DNA of 64,000 nucleotides, from assembly GCA_021030905.1 (NCBI GenBank), contig JAGFMI010000026.1:62001-126000 (forward strand). The letters run 5' to 3'. This document shows positions 1-13,980 of the stretch, piece by piece. A program made the translations under genes and the position numbers. Under the pieces are notes generated by a model, which saw nothing but the letters and a program-made list of their open reading frames with translations, was not told the DNA's origin and searched no databases. Within the stretch, counting starts at the first letter, position 1; the number at the start of each line of letters is the position of its first letter. The DNA comes from Pyrenula massariospora (taxonomy: Eukaryota; Ascomycota; Eurotiomycetes; Pyrenulales; Pyrenulaceae).

Positions 1-3000
1 CCGACTTCGGTTTTCTCGGGGGTAATCGTTGTTCTCGCCTGGAAATGCCAATTTGTGTCAGAATTGCCAATCTAACTGACACTCCCATGGGCGGGCCGAT
101 CTTCACTTCACACTCGCCGCCATTCGACATCTCCGTCATCTTGTATCAGGAGGCTCTGGTCTACGATTCTTCGAGCGAACTTTGCATTCTATGGCTACAG
201 TTGGACAGGGGGCGGGACTCTCTCTCTTTGGCATTTCAACTTGATTTCTTCACTGATGATCACACTCTCCTCTTCATTGGGCTCAGGCTGCATGGTCGGT
301 CGAAGATTTGGTTGCATGGGTTCGTGAGGAATGGACAGGAGCCTTGTACATAGCCTAACGTATGCATACTAGACAAGCTATCTAATGCTTGGCAAGAAGA
401 AACCGGTGGCTGATGGTGTTTGTGTAGACGCTAAGAATAGAAGGCCCACCTCCTTCGATGATTTCAGAGTTTTGCCTTGATCCTCACCGTAGGCATAACT
501 CGCCTTGACCCTGATCGCTTCGAGCTGGCACATCCCATTGAAAGCCGTGTCCAATAGCCTCAAGCCAGAGCACACAACCAATCTCCGCTGCTTCTGCACG
601 TTTAAAGCCCGGATATCTAATCATCTTCGGCAGACACAACCAGGACCGGCTCAATTAATTCCCTCAATGCCTCCATTTTTATCTGATCTTCAATCTCTCA
701 CACATCAACGTGACGCAGCTGCAGACGACATCAACTCCACCCCTACGTATGCCGGCCGAGAAGGTTTCCTTTGTGAAACCACACCACAGATCGTCTTTAC
801 CCCATCCAAGCATGTTTATGCTCCAAGCCGACCTCCGTCCGAGCTTCCTCAGCTCAACATACCACATCGAGCTCCACCGGCTCCACGTATATCATTTCCA
901 GCCCTTGTTTGAGGCCATTTCCTTCATCTCTGTATGACAATCGAGCTGCATCATCAGGTACTACGTACGCGGACAAACCTCATCGGCGGTCGCCTCCGCC
1001 CGTTTGATAATTGCGAAAGAGCTTCTGCTCAGTATCTTACAGACTTCGAAATTCACCTTACACGGTACCTACTCAACTCCGATACGATCCCAAACTTTGT
1101 GCTTGATTGCGTCCGCTGCACCCACCTTCCGTTGCCCCGTGTACCATGCATTGACCGTACTTCGGAGCCCTGCCGATTCGACGGGTTCCTGAATACGCAT
1201 CTGCTTATCCAGCGACCGTTGCGCTTCGCGAGAAACCTACAGCTGCTGGTGCTGCACGATCGACTGTTGAGCTCCGCTCAGCAAATCCCGCCAAGCAATG
1301 GATGCCCCTCTTTTGTGGTCCTCAATCAAAGTCGGCCAATCCTTCTCACAACATCGACGTCTCAACTTTGAGGTTAATCGCCGGTAGCAATAAGAAACGT
1401 ACTCTGGAAACCAAGACCTTACACCAGTTTGATCTTGCTGATCCTCACGCCGTTCTCAATTTTCCACACAAGCTCAGACCTTTCACTTAACCTTCAAACT
1501 CTCCGACATGCTTTCCGACTTTTGGCCCGTGCCTTCTCGTATAGAAAATACAGAGCCCGACTGCTGTGTTAATAACCTGCCTCGTAATTCCTTCGGATCG
1601 CTAGGGAGCAAAGGACGAAGCTATCCCGCTTTACCGTATTACTCGCTCATACATGCCCGCTGCAGCACGGCAGATTGTACCAGGATTCCTGCGATAGAGA
1701 CGCCCAACAAAACATCCGTCACACTCCACTATTCGCGATGCTAGAAAGTGCACGATCCAGGATCGCCATTTATTCCTGCAGGATGTGGCGTGAGGCTGAG
1801 ATTGACAAGCCTACGCGGATGTACTTCGGAACAAGCTCTCAGGATTGGTTCGAGGAGCGAACGTAAGCGCGACGCCTTGAGGTGGTGGAGGTGCAAATCA
1901 ACATCCATGATAAGGAACCTGATGATTAGAGCACGTCATTATTATGCCAGTAAGTCTGGAATGACAATGATATGTCGTTTTGAAAGACGAGTCAGGAGGA
2001 CGACGCTGCTGACGAGTTTATTCTGTCACGCTTATCGCAGACATACTTTCGCAAGACAGTTCCTTCCTCATTCGTCCCCTCTGGATCATATGCCTTTGTT
2101 TCTATCATCTTTCTTCATTGACCTGTCTCATAGCCTCATGTTCACTGGCTCCTTGATACGCTTCCCTGGATACATTTATGTTCAGTCTATCCTGCTAAGA
2201 CGTCCATGAGGCAAAGATAGATAGTTCTCATGTGAATATCCGCCTTCCTGATCATCATCAGCGCGGGTGTATTCATTCATTTCGACTTCTACCAGTGTCC
2301 TTTTCACACGCAACTGATACCCATGTCCAGCAAACCGAACATCAGAATCGCACGACATAATTATTTTCCATCCAAATAACCCCAGACCCCAGTTGTTTCT
2401 TTTTCCAGTCAAGCCTCTCTTAATTCTCTTTCGTCTTCTGGCCACCTACACAACACTATCTTCAAACCACATTCCCTCCCTCCCATTCCATCAATACCAC
2501 ACAAAACCACTCATTCACGCCTTCAGCACTATCATTAACCAATCTCGTCGACCCGCCTGCTTCTCGTCGCTTCCTCATAGAGCAGCTTTCCCGCTCCTTA
2601 ACCTGTACACTTGGAGACATAAATCTCTCACATCCTCTGGGGACGGCTATATTGTCTTGAACGCCGAGCTTCTTATCGAGTACTCTCCCCCCTTCTGCCC
2701 ATGCCCCGCTCATGGACATTCGGCCCCTGGCATGAATCTGAAGACCCTAGCTTGGAAGACGAGTTCCTGAGCCTTTCCCCTAGTTCCCTATTACCTTGAT
2801 TTCTAAGATTAAGCTACGATCGGCCCATAGAGCACCTACCTGCTCTTCTCACTTCCCTATCATCCTACTGCTATACTGCTAAAGCCTCCCATCGTTCCAC
2901 AGTCACCTGCTCCTCTCCCGGCCGACATGACTTGAGCCGAGTCTGCCAAAAGGTCCCTGAATAAATGCGAGCCACCAGGAAAAGGCGCATCTCTACGACC

Positions 3001-5009
3001 CGTCCGAAACACACAAGATACAAATAAGACGAAGTGAAAGGAACTCCACATACCTCCCCACCCCCTTAATGCCAATTTCGATTCATATTTTCGATCACCT
3101 CGTACGCCTAAGTTTGTTCGTCTATGTACTCTAGTACGGCATAGACCCGGTTGAGCGAACGAATGGCCGTAAACGCCCGACTAAGTTAGACAAATTGATC
3201 TTTCATGTGCACGCCTACATACATACATGCTTTGGCTGGCCTGGGTTTGGTTTCTCATCGAGCGTTTTCTCGAGTTACCACGATTTATGCGGCTGTACGG
3301 CTTGATCTGCGCTCTGGTACGTTTCCAGCATTCTACTTTGTATGTCTCTCTCTGTGTGTGCGTGTCTCCCCCATCGACCACGATCCCCGCTTCCATCCAT
3401 CCAGCACACACACGTTCCCCAGAAATCAAACTCGAGGAACTCCTAGTTCCATTCGATTCGACCTGGATATCTCCGTATTGTATCTAGCGATCGATCCATG
3501 GATTGATTGGCTGGGCTCCGGGGCTACTGGGTCTGTCCCGTCCCGTCCCGTTTTGTTCCCTGGTACCCATCAGGACTATGTTCAAAGACTTGGGTGGTCG
3601 ATTCCTCGGACTGACTCTTAAGGGGTGGAGGTGTACTCCACCAAACCCCCGACGAATCGATTGAGCCACTTGGACGTCTATCTATATCCCTGCTTCAATC
3701 AAGCTCGCGGGGGCAAAAGAGCAAATGGAAGGCGGGGCGAGGGACAAAAGGGCGGGATAAGATCTGACACCTCAGATCATATGGGACGATTGGACGGCCA
3801 TTTGCCTTCCTAGACGAGAGAAAAATCGGGCTGGTTTTGGTTTTGAGGAGTAGGGGGTCTGGTCTGGTCTTGCCTGGTTTATAGTAGTAGAAACGAGTAG
3901 GGATCACGGAGGAGGTGGAGAATGCCCATGGCGTCGTATCGTCTTGCTAAAGTTTTCCTTAGGATGAGGTGGGATGGGATGGGATGCTGTGTTTGCCTGG
4001 ATCGATTAGATATAAATATTGGTACTCCTTGTCTGGAAGTCAGGTGATGTTCATCCTTTCGCAACAAGTCCCTGACTGGCCGAATCGCATTCGGAGAAAT
4101 GGAAATAGAAATTGTCCTGTACGTTCCATTCAATTCATTCATCTCATCTTCTCCTATCGATGCTATGCTTCCTACTATCCAATTCCACCATCCACACACC
4201 CGCCTGCCTGCGTCGCTTCCGATCATCTCCAAGCAAATCCGCCGAGGCGCCACTGGCAATCCAGATGCCGCATGCAGACAGGCCGGGCAGATTCTCCCCG
4301 CGGTAGTACGCACGGCTCAATGGCTTGCCATGGCTGCCCTACCAACTCGACCTATAGTGTCATCCCATTCATATCCAATAGCCGCATCGATGTCTGATCC
4401 GCGGGCCTTCACCCAGATGCCCATTGATGAAACCCACACGCCGCCGGCTCAGCCCCTCCTCATCGACATGAGCCGTGTAGCAAAGTGAAAAGCAGCGCAC
4501 AAAAAGGGGACTGTGTTGGTCCTTTTCCCAAACGTCAGTCGGTGGTAATCAAAAAACGACCCTGGCCGTCCACTAGCCCGAGCCCCATTACCGCCCCAAT
4601 GGTAATAACAGTAAACATGATGTGAGAAAAAGGGGCATAAAAAAGAACCATCACACATGCATTTCCCATCCGCACGCAACATGAGACTTTTTGCCTTCAA
4701 CGCCTCGCCAAAAAGTAGAAATAAAATCGTAGATTGAAAAAAAGAGATGGTAGGTTAATGGTCTGGTTCAGATGAGAGGATTGCAAAGGGGCGGATATGG
4801 CGGATCTGGCAGCTGCAAAACAACCCAACCCGACACCCTTGTCTTGCTTGTGGCTTTTCCGATTTCACAGTCCCAAACTCAGCGCTTCGACACCGTTCGA
4901 ACAGTGTGGAAATGGGGGTTGAGGGAACAGCGGCCATCGGTGGATGCAAAGACGTTGAATGGTACAGTCAGTAACGGTTTTGAGCAAGGCCGTTCAAATA
5001 TAGCCATGA
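1..5009. other. Long region without a supportable gene
   Basis: Five kilobases downstream of the G-alpha gene with no open frame that I recognise. The plus strand from about 2390 to 2900 is strongly pyrimidine-rich, like a fungal leader or promoter. It contains one neat small frame, 2701-2799, of 32 codons, beginning MPRSWTFGPW. Moderate plus-strand frames at 505-912, 934-1371 and 1150-1490 have no family resemblance and do not join into a convincing spliced gene. Simple repeats are present: a CT/GT tract near 3342-3369, GTCCC units at 3535-3550 and GGGAT units at about 3970-3985. It could be a long regulatory region, or hold a poorly conserved or noncoding transcript. Confidence 0.5.
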
Positions 5010-6334
5010 TCATAAAATGCCGGAGTCTTTGAGAGCGTTCTGGAGAATGGTTTCTTTTACCGCAGCGAATACTAGTCGAATATTGGTAGTGTCGGTGGCT
5101 TGGGTGAGACTGTCACGTCTGAGCTTCATGATCGAAGAGAAGGTGTGGAGCGATTACTTACTGTGGGTAGAGATTCAGATGTGCTCGATTGACCTGGTTG
5201 AATCGCCAGAGGAGATATTTTGCAGCTCTATTGACGTCATTTCCACCCGAATAGTCTGGGAAGTAATTCGATAATGGGGATCGACCAAGCTTCTGCTTGA
5301 ATAAGTCGACTTTGTTGAGGAAGAGGATGATGCTGGTTCGCATAAACCACCGTGAATTGACCACCGAGTCGAAAAGGACGAGCGATTCCATCATGCGGTT
5401 CTGTACCCATCGTGTTAGAGAAGGCCAGAGTATTGTGAACAATACCGCAGCGTACCTGATTACTTTCTTCCAGTAGAACCTGATCATACTCGCTGAGGGC
5501 AACACAGAAGATAATTGACGTGACGTTTTCAAAACAGTGAATCCACTTCTTTCGCTCGCTCCTTTGACCACCAACGTCGAACATGCTGGTCCTGTTAGCA
5601 ACAATTGCCATAACACTAGGTCGACAGTAGCTCACTGTATGCTCAATTGGCCCATCGTAAACCTTGTCTCGTAAATACCGGTGGTCTTTGTCCGTGCTCT
5701 TAATACATCAGCTTCTATAGGTATGTAATCTGGGCTTGCTATTCGGTGGGCTTCGTCGAAGAAACTGCGAAATCATTAGAGTGAGTTCACATATTAGCCA
5801 GACCCATGAACATACTAGGGTGCAGAATCCATCAAATAAAACTCGCTGGCGTGTTCCATCACCTTGGGGACGGAAGCATCATTCCAAATGGCTGTGACAG
5901 CCTCCGCAACTTGGCTCTCCAATTCGGTGCCCGGATCTGGATCGACGGTGTAGTCCATTATATAGTCCATGAATTCTCGTACTGTGCCATCTTGAACGTC
6001 GATCTCGAATTGCCTGATCGCGCCTATCAGGCTCTTCATGCAATCAATCAAGTTCTTGTATATTGTAAGTCGATATAATGACAGCTCGTCTTTGCTATAT
6101 CCGTTCTGGTGAATGATCTTCATCTGTTTAACGATTGTCGACTTTCCACTTTCGCCCGAGCCTGCCTTGATCAGTTTTGTTTTAGTGTCTCACGAGATGT
6201 AGCATACCAAGCAATAAAATCTTGCATTCTCGTCTCAATCTCCTTGAGTCTTCTTCGAGCTTTCTATCTATCATTTGACTGTGCTTTTTCTGCTCCTGCG
6301 CCTCTCCATTCTCCGTGCTCCCACACGCGCCCAT
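5010..6334 (-). CDS. gna-3: Heterotrimeric G protein alpha subunit, group III (GNA-3/GanB type)
   Basis: This is a membrane-attached GTPase that relays receptor signals, in this subgroup typically nutrient sensing towards adenylate cyclase and PKA. Six exons join in frame: 6334-6208, 6161-5816, 5764-5636, 5585-5456, 5400-5162 and 5109-5010. The product is 356 residues, the usual length. It begins MGAC, with Gly2 for N-myristoylation and Cys4 for palmitoylation. The P-loop GSGESGKS is at about 43-50, and RTKTTG (switch I) and DVGGQRSE (switch II) follow. The C-terminus DSGIL lacks the Cys at -4 that group I proteins carry, and the internal sequence matches group III much better than GNA-1/FadA. 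All five introns are about 47-55 nt. It is divergent from the HOG1-type kinase across a 2.2-kb gap. The exon joins are my reading; the class call is family knowledge. Confidence 0.96.
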
Positions 6335-8516
6335 CGTGTAGACGCAATCGAGGTCGACGCCTGGCGGCCCACAATCAGGGCGCCGAGCTCCTTCAGGCAG
6401 GTAAATTCGGTCAACTTGGACGAGAGAAGGCGTCGGCTTGTCGCGGCTGCGAAGACTCGAGATTTAGGGATGAGGTAGACACGGATGCGGAGTAGCGACA
6501 GCAGGGGTAGGGTTCAAGTCGATGGAGCATGCGCCACTACAGGATTTGAATAGCCGACTTTGGCGCCTGCTGGTCGGTTTGGGATGCAATTATATTAAGA
6601 AGGACGTTGTTGGGTAGATGTTGGCGCGATGTAGAAACGCGGCAGCCGATGTGCAGAGTTGGGCGGAGTAAGGCAAGTCTCGGGCATTTGCAGCTGGAGA
6701 TCTGAATAGGGTCTGTGCAGAGCGATCGGAGGCAGGCCGACGGCGATGATGGCGAGGAGTTGTATCTGGCAATGTGTGAGATGCGGATCGACGAGAAGCG
6801 ACGGGGATACGAGATTGAATCGGGTAGAGTGGACAGGGAGCAGAAGTCTGGGTTTGGTGCGGGAGGCTGATGAAGTCGTGAGATGGTCGAGGTTCAATGG
6901 GCGGGTCACGTGTCGGCAAGCTTTACCCTGCGCTCTCCACTCCCGGGGCGCGGGTCCAGCAGGCCCTGGATAATAATGGAGACGACGGTATGACTTGGAC
7001 AGAGATGTGCTCGTCCCCTGCGTCTTTCGTGCTCCTCTGCACGCGGCGGTCAATTGATGTCGATGCAGCGCTGCTCTGGACGGTCTCGCCTCGATAATCG
7101 GTCGCTCGCTGACGGTCGGCAACGTCTCTGGGCCTGGCGTCTTCCCAGCGCAGGTGGCCGAAGCAGGATCTTCCCCCGTCCCACGCTGTCGGTGCTCTGG
7201 ACCCGCGGCGGCTATCTTCCTTTCCCCGCGCTCAACGCTGGCCGATGAAACTCAATCCACCACGTTGACGGTGATGGACGATGATGGCGGTGGTTCGTGA
7301 GACGCGATAGAGGCAGCCGTTGCTCTCTCGCCGTATGCAGGATCGAAGGAAGGGAGGAAGAGCCACGGGGCGGGAAGGCCCAAGATGACGCTGACGAGCG
7401 ACCGAAGCAAAGCGAGGCGGAGGCTGATTTTCGACCCTTTGAGCGCCTCAAGCCCCCGTCCCGTCCTCGATCGGGCCTCTTCCTCCAATGATCGTCGGCC
7501 CAAAGGCGAGCTTGAGGGGAGCTGCCAATTGCTGCCGTGGGGGAAATTGAAGCCTTACTCTCGCCTTTGTCTCTCTCATCACATGCGAGCACAAGTTGGC
7601 GGTACGAGGAGAGGTTCCTTGACGACTACTCCTTAGTTGACGTGCATCTCACGCTGCCTGTGCCATGTCCGCTGCATACGATCAGCATCGCATTCGCACG
7701 AGACGCCGAGCTCTAGACACCACCATCTAGGCGGCAATGGCAACACTGATAGGCTACTGTTCGCGTTCGCGTGGAGTTAGCAGGCCACTTCCATGATGCA
7801 CATCAAGCAGCGCGATTACACTCTCAAAGGCTCTCCGCTGCACTATCACAAAGACATCGCACACAAAAAGCCATGTGATTCGCGTGTGGCCCCATTGATG
7901 CACTCCAACCAAATGCTGTTCTCAGGCTGTACAAATAAAGCTACCGCTTGCCTCGGTAGGTACCTCCAAGTATCAATCCTCAAATTAAGTAGAACATCCA
8001 CATGGTCCGGGATGCATCCACTCCATCGAGTTCATTGCTATGAGGTGAAATGATCAAAAATAGAGCACATCTTCATGTGAAGTACTCGTCATCATGGTTT
8101 TGCAACACATTTATCTTCCGTGACAAGCTTCGACTTCGGCGCATTGTTTGGTACCAGGCGCGGTGGTGTCGTGCCCCACGCACCAGTGGTACAGGTAATC
8201 GCACGTTTTCCTGCTTTTCCAAGGCATAGGAGTCAAGCCTCTTCCCACACACCCGCCACACCACCAGCTGCTCTTCCCAAGGTACTCCCGCCCCAGCGCG
8301 TCCACCACCACACCGCAAAACCCTAGCTGCCTCATCTTCGTCTCCCTAGCTTGCAGCTCGACTAGCCAACAATCTCTGTAACTTCTATAGCGCCGGCCGC
8401 TCCTCGTGAAGCCAAATTCAACCTCTCGTCCTGCCTCACGACGTCAGCCTCCATTTATTGCTTGTTCAGGTCGCGCTTCTTCACTCTGCAAGCGGACGAG
8501 TTCAGCTGCACTCATC
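6335..8516. other. Divergent intergenic region, G-alpha / HOG1
   Basis: Shared upstream region of two divergently transcribed signalling genes. It is GC-rich between about 6590 and 7600, which creates many overlapping frames on both strands (for example 6595-7122 minus and 7212-7592 minus). None resembles a known protein. Probably long 5' leaders and promoters. Confidence 0.5.
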
Positions 8517-10247
<1,731 letters not shown>

Positions 10248-10749
10248 TGTCTGAGATGAGATGGGATGGGGTGGGGCGTTTTATTGGGAGATAGAGAAAG
10301 GAGAGGGAAGTGGGAATGTATCGATTGCATGAACGAATGACTAAGCGGATTAGAATCGGGGGCAAAAAAAATGATTGTGGAGTGAGAGGAGAAAGCAACA
10401 TGCAGATACAGTCTGTACGACACACCGCGAATCTTAGATCTCGGATGGATTGACCGGATGGGATGGGATGGCAAACATGCAACTGACTAACTGACTGTCT
10501 TGTCTTGTTTGGAGGATAAACATGCATGCATGACCTTTTTATTTCAAACGCGTAGAACAACAGCACGGCGCAGTTGTCTGACTGTCTGTCTGGTATGAAC
10601 GATGCCAGCGAATACCTTAGCTTTGGTTCTGAATGTTAGCCTTTTTGTTACCCGAAATGCTTAGCTGACTTTATAGTCAGGGGATGTGGATGACGCCAGG
10701 TGAATGCTGTGCTATGCCAGTCTCAATCTCCCTTCTTTTCTTTTCAATG
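10248..10749. other. Convergent 3' intergenic region
   Basis: 502 bp between the convergent stops of the HOG1-type kinase and the LCHN-like gene, presumably the 3' UTRs of both. It contains GGGAT-type simple repeats near 10250-10275 and 10455-10475. No gene seen. Confidence 0.6.
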
Positions 10750-13355
10750 TCACGATACCCTCGTATCAGGCGGCTCCTTTGCCGCCGTGGGCCGGTTTTC
10801 AGCTCCTTTCGTCTCTATTCCGACACCCCCCTCCCCGCCGTTTGCCCCCTTCGTCTCAGCCCGCCTCCCCCTAGTATCAGCACCTGTGTCGACATTCCTC
10901 TTTACGCCAGCCAAGACCTCCGTCCTCGCCTCGAGCTTCTCCTTCTCCTCCTTGTCCCTCTCCGCCTCGACATCCGCATCCCACGCCCTCCCAAATTTGA
11001 GCCCCGTCGTCCACCTTTTCGCCCCCTCACCGTCCCTCCCCTTCGCACTTTTCACGCTCCCCACCGGACTCCTCAACACCCCCGACATCCCCGCCCCACC
11101 ACTCGGCTCGATCGGACTATTCGCAGCCGACCTCCTCTCCTCCCACGCCTTCCTCTTCTCCCCCGCCCACGCGCCCCAACTGCTCAGGTACGCCCCCGCC
11201 TTCTCTCTTGCTACTGCCGCATTCGCCTGCACCTGCGCCATATCGATATTCGGCCTCTTCGCCGTCGCCGCAGAAACCCAACTATTCCCCGCCCTAGCCT
11301 GCGGACTCGACGCCGCCGCCGCAAGATCCCCCTCCACCGACCGCAACGCCGGGCTCGAGCTCCGACTGCGATTCTCCGCGTTTCGCTTCCGCTGCTCCTC
11401 CCGCAGCCGCTCCATGCCCGCCCAGACGTCGCCCAGCACGGCGCCGACCCGCTCCCGCCCCGCGACGAGGTGTTTGTTAAGGATCTCGCGGCCGTCGCGC
11501 ATCTTCTCGTCGAGGTGCAGTTCGGCCACCTGCTGCGTGATGCGGCGTTGGACGTCTTCGATCGTGAGGCCGCCGGCGCAGGGGTGGCGCGGTTCGATGA
11601 GGTCGAAGAGCGGGAGGCCGCTGGTGTGGGCGTGCCAAAGGGAGAAGGAGGGGGTGGTGTGGAGGTGAGTTGTGAAGGCGGAGGAGTAGTCGGTTGTTGG
11701 ATCGATTGGTTGGGAGTCAGAGTCGGTTGAGGAGCGGCGTTGATGGTGATGGGCACTGAGCGGGTTGGAGGTAAGGTGGTCGGAGTAAGAGATACTAGAA
11801 AGGAGGGCGAGAAGGTACTCTTCGAATTGGAGGCGGATGAATTCTTCGGAGCCCATGTAGCCGTGAGTCGTAGGGAGTGAGGGATTAGACTCGTCCCAGG
11901 TGTCTGATACAGTTTGCGTGAGAAAGTCGATCCAGCGACGGTCTGCCGCGGAGAGGGAAAGGGCGGATCGGAGAGAGGTGGAGGTTATGTTGATCGATAT
12001 TGGGTCATCGAGATTAATAAGAATGTCGCTATATTTGTCTCGTTGCTGGAGAAGGAGAGAATTCGTGGAACCGACCACGTAGGACTTAGTTCCATAATCA
12101 GCCAGTAGGTCAAGCTGTTGAAGGGGTGTGTATGGTCCGAAAAAGGCTCCCTGACGACGTCAACAAATAATCTAGCCGTACGCCAAAGCGAGAATTACCT
12201 TCCCAAATATCTGGATAGGAAGGCCCATGTATGCGAGCACTGTCCGAGTCAGCGGAGCTAGGCCATAAGAGACTCAGTAAGACGTACACGAGCTCCTCTC
12301 ACTCGTCTTCAAAGAGGTGGGTCTTTTCAGATGCTGGGCATAATTATCCAAGGTAGGATCTGCACAATCTTGCAAATTACGAATTAAGCCGGGTATCAAT
12401 GACAGAAGAGAAAATTGTATCATGCAAAGTCGTTCACATCTGGTACCAAAGAAGAGCATCTAAAGTTATTGTTAGTGAACTCTTCCGAGGCAAAATGTTG
12501 AAATTGAGACATACTTTTGGTTGTAACAGCAGACATTTGAATAGTACTAGAGTCTGATACTTGAACTCGTGAATGAGCTCTCGCAATGAAAGCCCTTCTA
12601 ATTGTTAGAAATACCTTCGTGAGTTTTCGAACTGTATTATACCAATATACTGATCTTTATTATCGGCCGCCGGCGGTGGCCTCATCAATAGACTTTCATG
12701 AAAGTGCTGTGGGGCCTTGTCAGTGGCGCGTCTTTCGAGTACTTATCTGTACATACCGACCTTGAGAATCTCAATATCTGTAAAGTCCCTGTCCATACTG
12801 GTAAGCATCCTCGACTAACCCCAGTAGTGACTTCTCGTACATCTGATCAAACCATGCATTTGTGACCGCACCGAGCCTTTCCCTTAATTGCCCGAAATGT
12901 TGTGGCTCATCCGTCACTACTACCACAGCCTTCTGAACTGTTGACCTCGTCACCTCCGGAGACCGATTCTTTAGCTTTGCAGCCTCCAACTGCCTTGTAC
13001 ACGAGATGCCGAACAACGACGTTGCTGGCTTTTTGTCGTGACCATTCTTGCGCAGCGTAAAGTAAGAGAAATCCTCTGTAGATCTAACAAACATATAAGC
13101 CTTAACGCTGCTTCTCGTCGCTTCGCGGGAAGGCGCACGCATGGGCACCATCAGACAAGGCCATGAAAGGGAGCAAGGACCAGTCGTTTTCTTCAGATGG
13201 ATCGTGTCTGTCTTCGGCTCCCAGCCAGAATTCAACCTCTGGGCCTCTGGGCACTGTTAGCGGGTTTGGTTAGATATTCAGGGAGTGGATCTGAACCTGG
13301 CATGATGAAAGTCGACTACAGCCACAAGTGGCCTGTAGGAAGCCGAGTCCGCCAT
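10750..13355 (-). CDS. LCHN/DENND11-like protein (DUF2347 plus DUF4484, yeast Anr2 relative)
   Basis: A DENN-superfamily protein related to human LCHN/DENND11 and yeast Anr2, thought to act in membrane traffic. Its exact role in filamentous fungi is not known. Nine exons fit in frame: 13355-13297, 13246-13139, 13083-12841, 12797-12761, 12706-12643, 12597-12515, 12459-12303, 12239-12199 and 12150-10750. The product is 730 residues. The start MADSASYRPLVAVVDFHHAR is followed by EDFSYFTLR, TRSTVQKAVVV, LLQPKMLFFGTRCERLC, YMGLPIQIFGKG and SYVVGSTNSL, a run that reads like the family order. The last exon carries the conserved GSEEFIRLQFEEYLLALL (DUF4484) and then a low-complexity charged tail. The exon 7/8 junction (donor GTGAGA at 12302) is the least certain. 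Large plus-strand frames at 10684-11730 are GC-rich shadows of this exon. Confidence 0.85.
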
Positions 13356-13980
13356 TTTGTTGACTGCTCGACATCAGAGAGAGAGCTTGTCCGTGAGCTT
13401 TGAAAGAGTGCTAGTTACGTTTCAGAAATGGAAATTCGAGGTCAGCGGCCGCCGTGGTGGAGGTAATTGCCAAGGCCGACCCCCAGTGGTACAGCTTGAG
13501 GTGGTCCGACAGAAATCCGTGGAATGTAAATATTAAGGGACCATGGCAGGCTAACATGATTTTAGTGTCCGATAGGGAGTACGTGTAAGCTTCAGAAGCT
13601 GTTTGAATTGGTCTATCTGCTATTGAATTGATCATGGACAATTGCAATCAACCCCTGGCCTCCAAGACTTTCTCCATGCCAGTCTATGCGCCAGGCGTAG
13701 TGCTCCACGTTTTGTGAGAGGGTAAAGAAACGATTCAGTCCAAGTCGGACGTTGATATTGTTCTGCTGATTTGGACACCCTTGGTCCTGACCAAATCAAT
13801 GATTCCCATGTCCATTAGAGCGTGCCTCGTGAAGCGATATCACCAAAAGAAAGAAAACTCCATGCTCCAGCCGCGCATGCAGTCAGATGCCCCCACCCGC
13901 TAAAACCAAATGGAGGAAACAGATTTTATCGTCTATTAGATCGTAGACCTGGAATGAAGGTAGACATTACTACTCGGCCT
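13356..13980. other. Intergenic, upstream of LCHN-like gene, downstream of cullin
   Basis: 625 bp between two genes on the minus strand. A minus frame at 13411-13647 has no resemblance to anything known. It should hold the LCHN-like promoter and the cullin 3' UTR. Confidence 0.5.

Noticed and set aside
10684-11730. 348-codon plus-strand frame (and 10700-11668)
   Set aside because: Shadow of the GC-rich last exon of the LCHN-like gene on the other strand; Pro/Arg or Ser/Ala low complexity and no motif.
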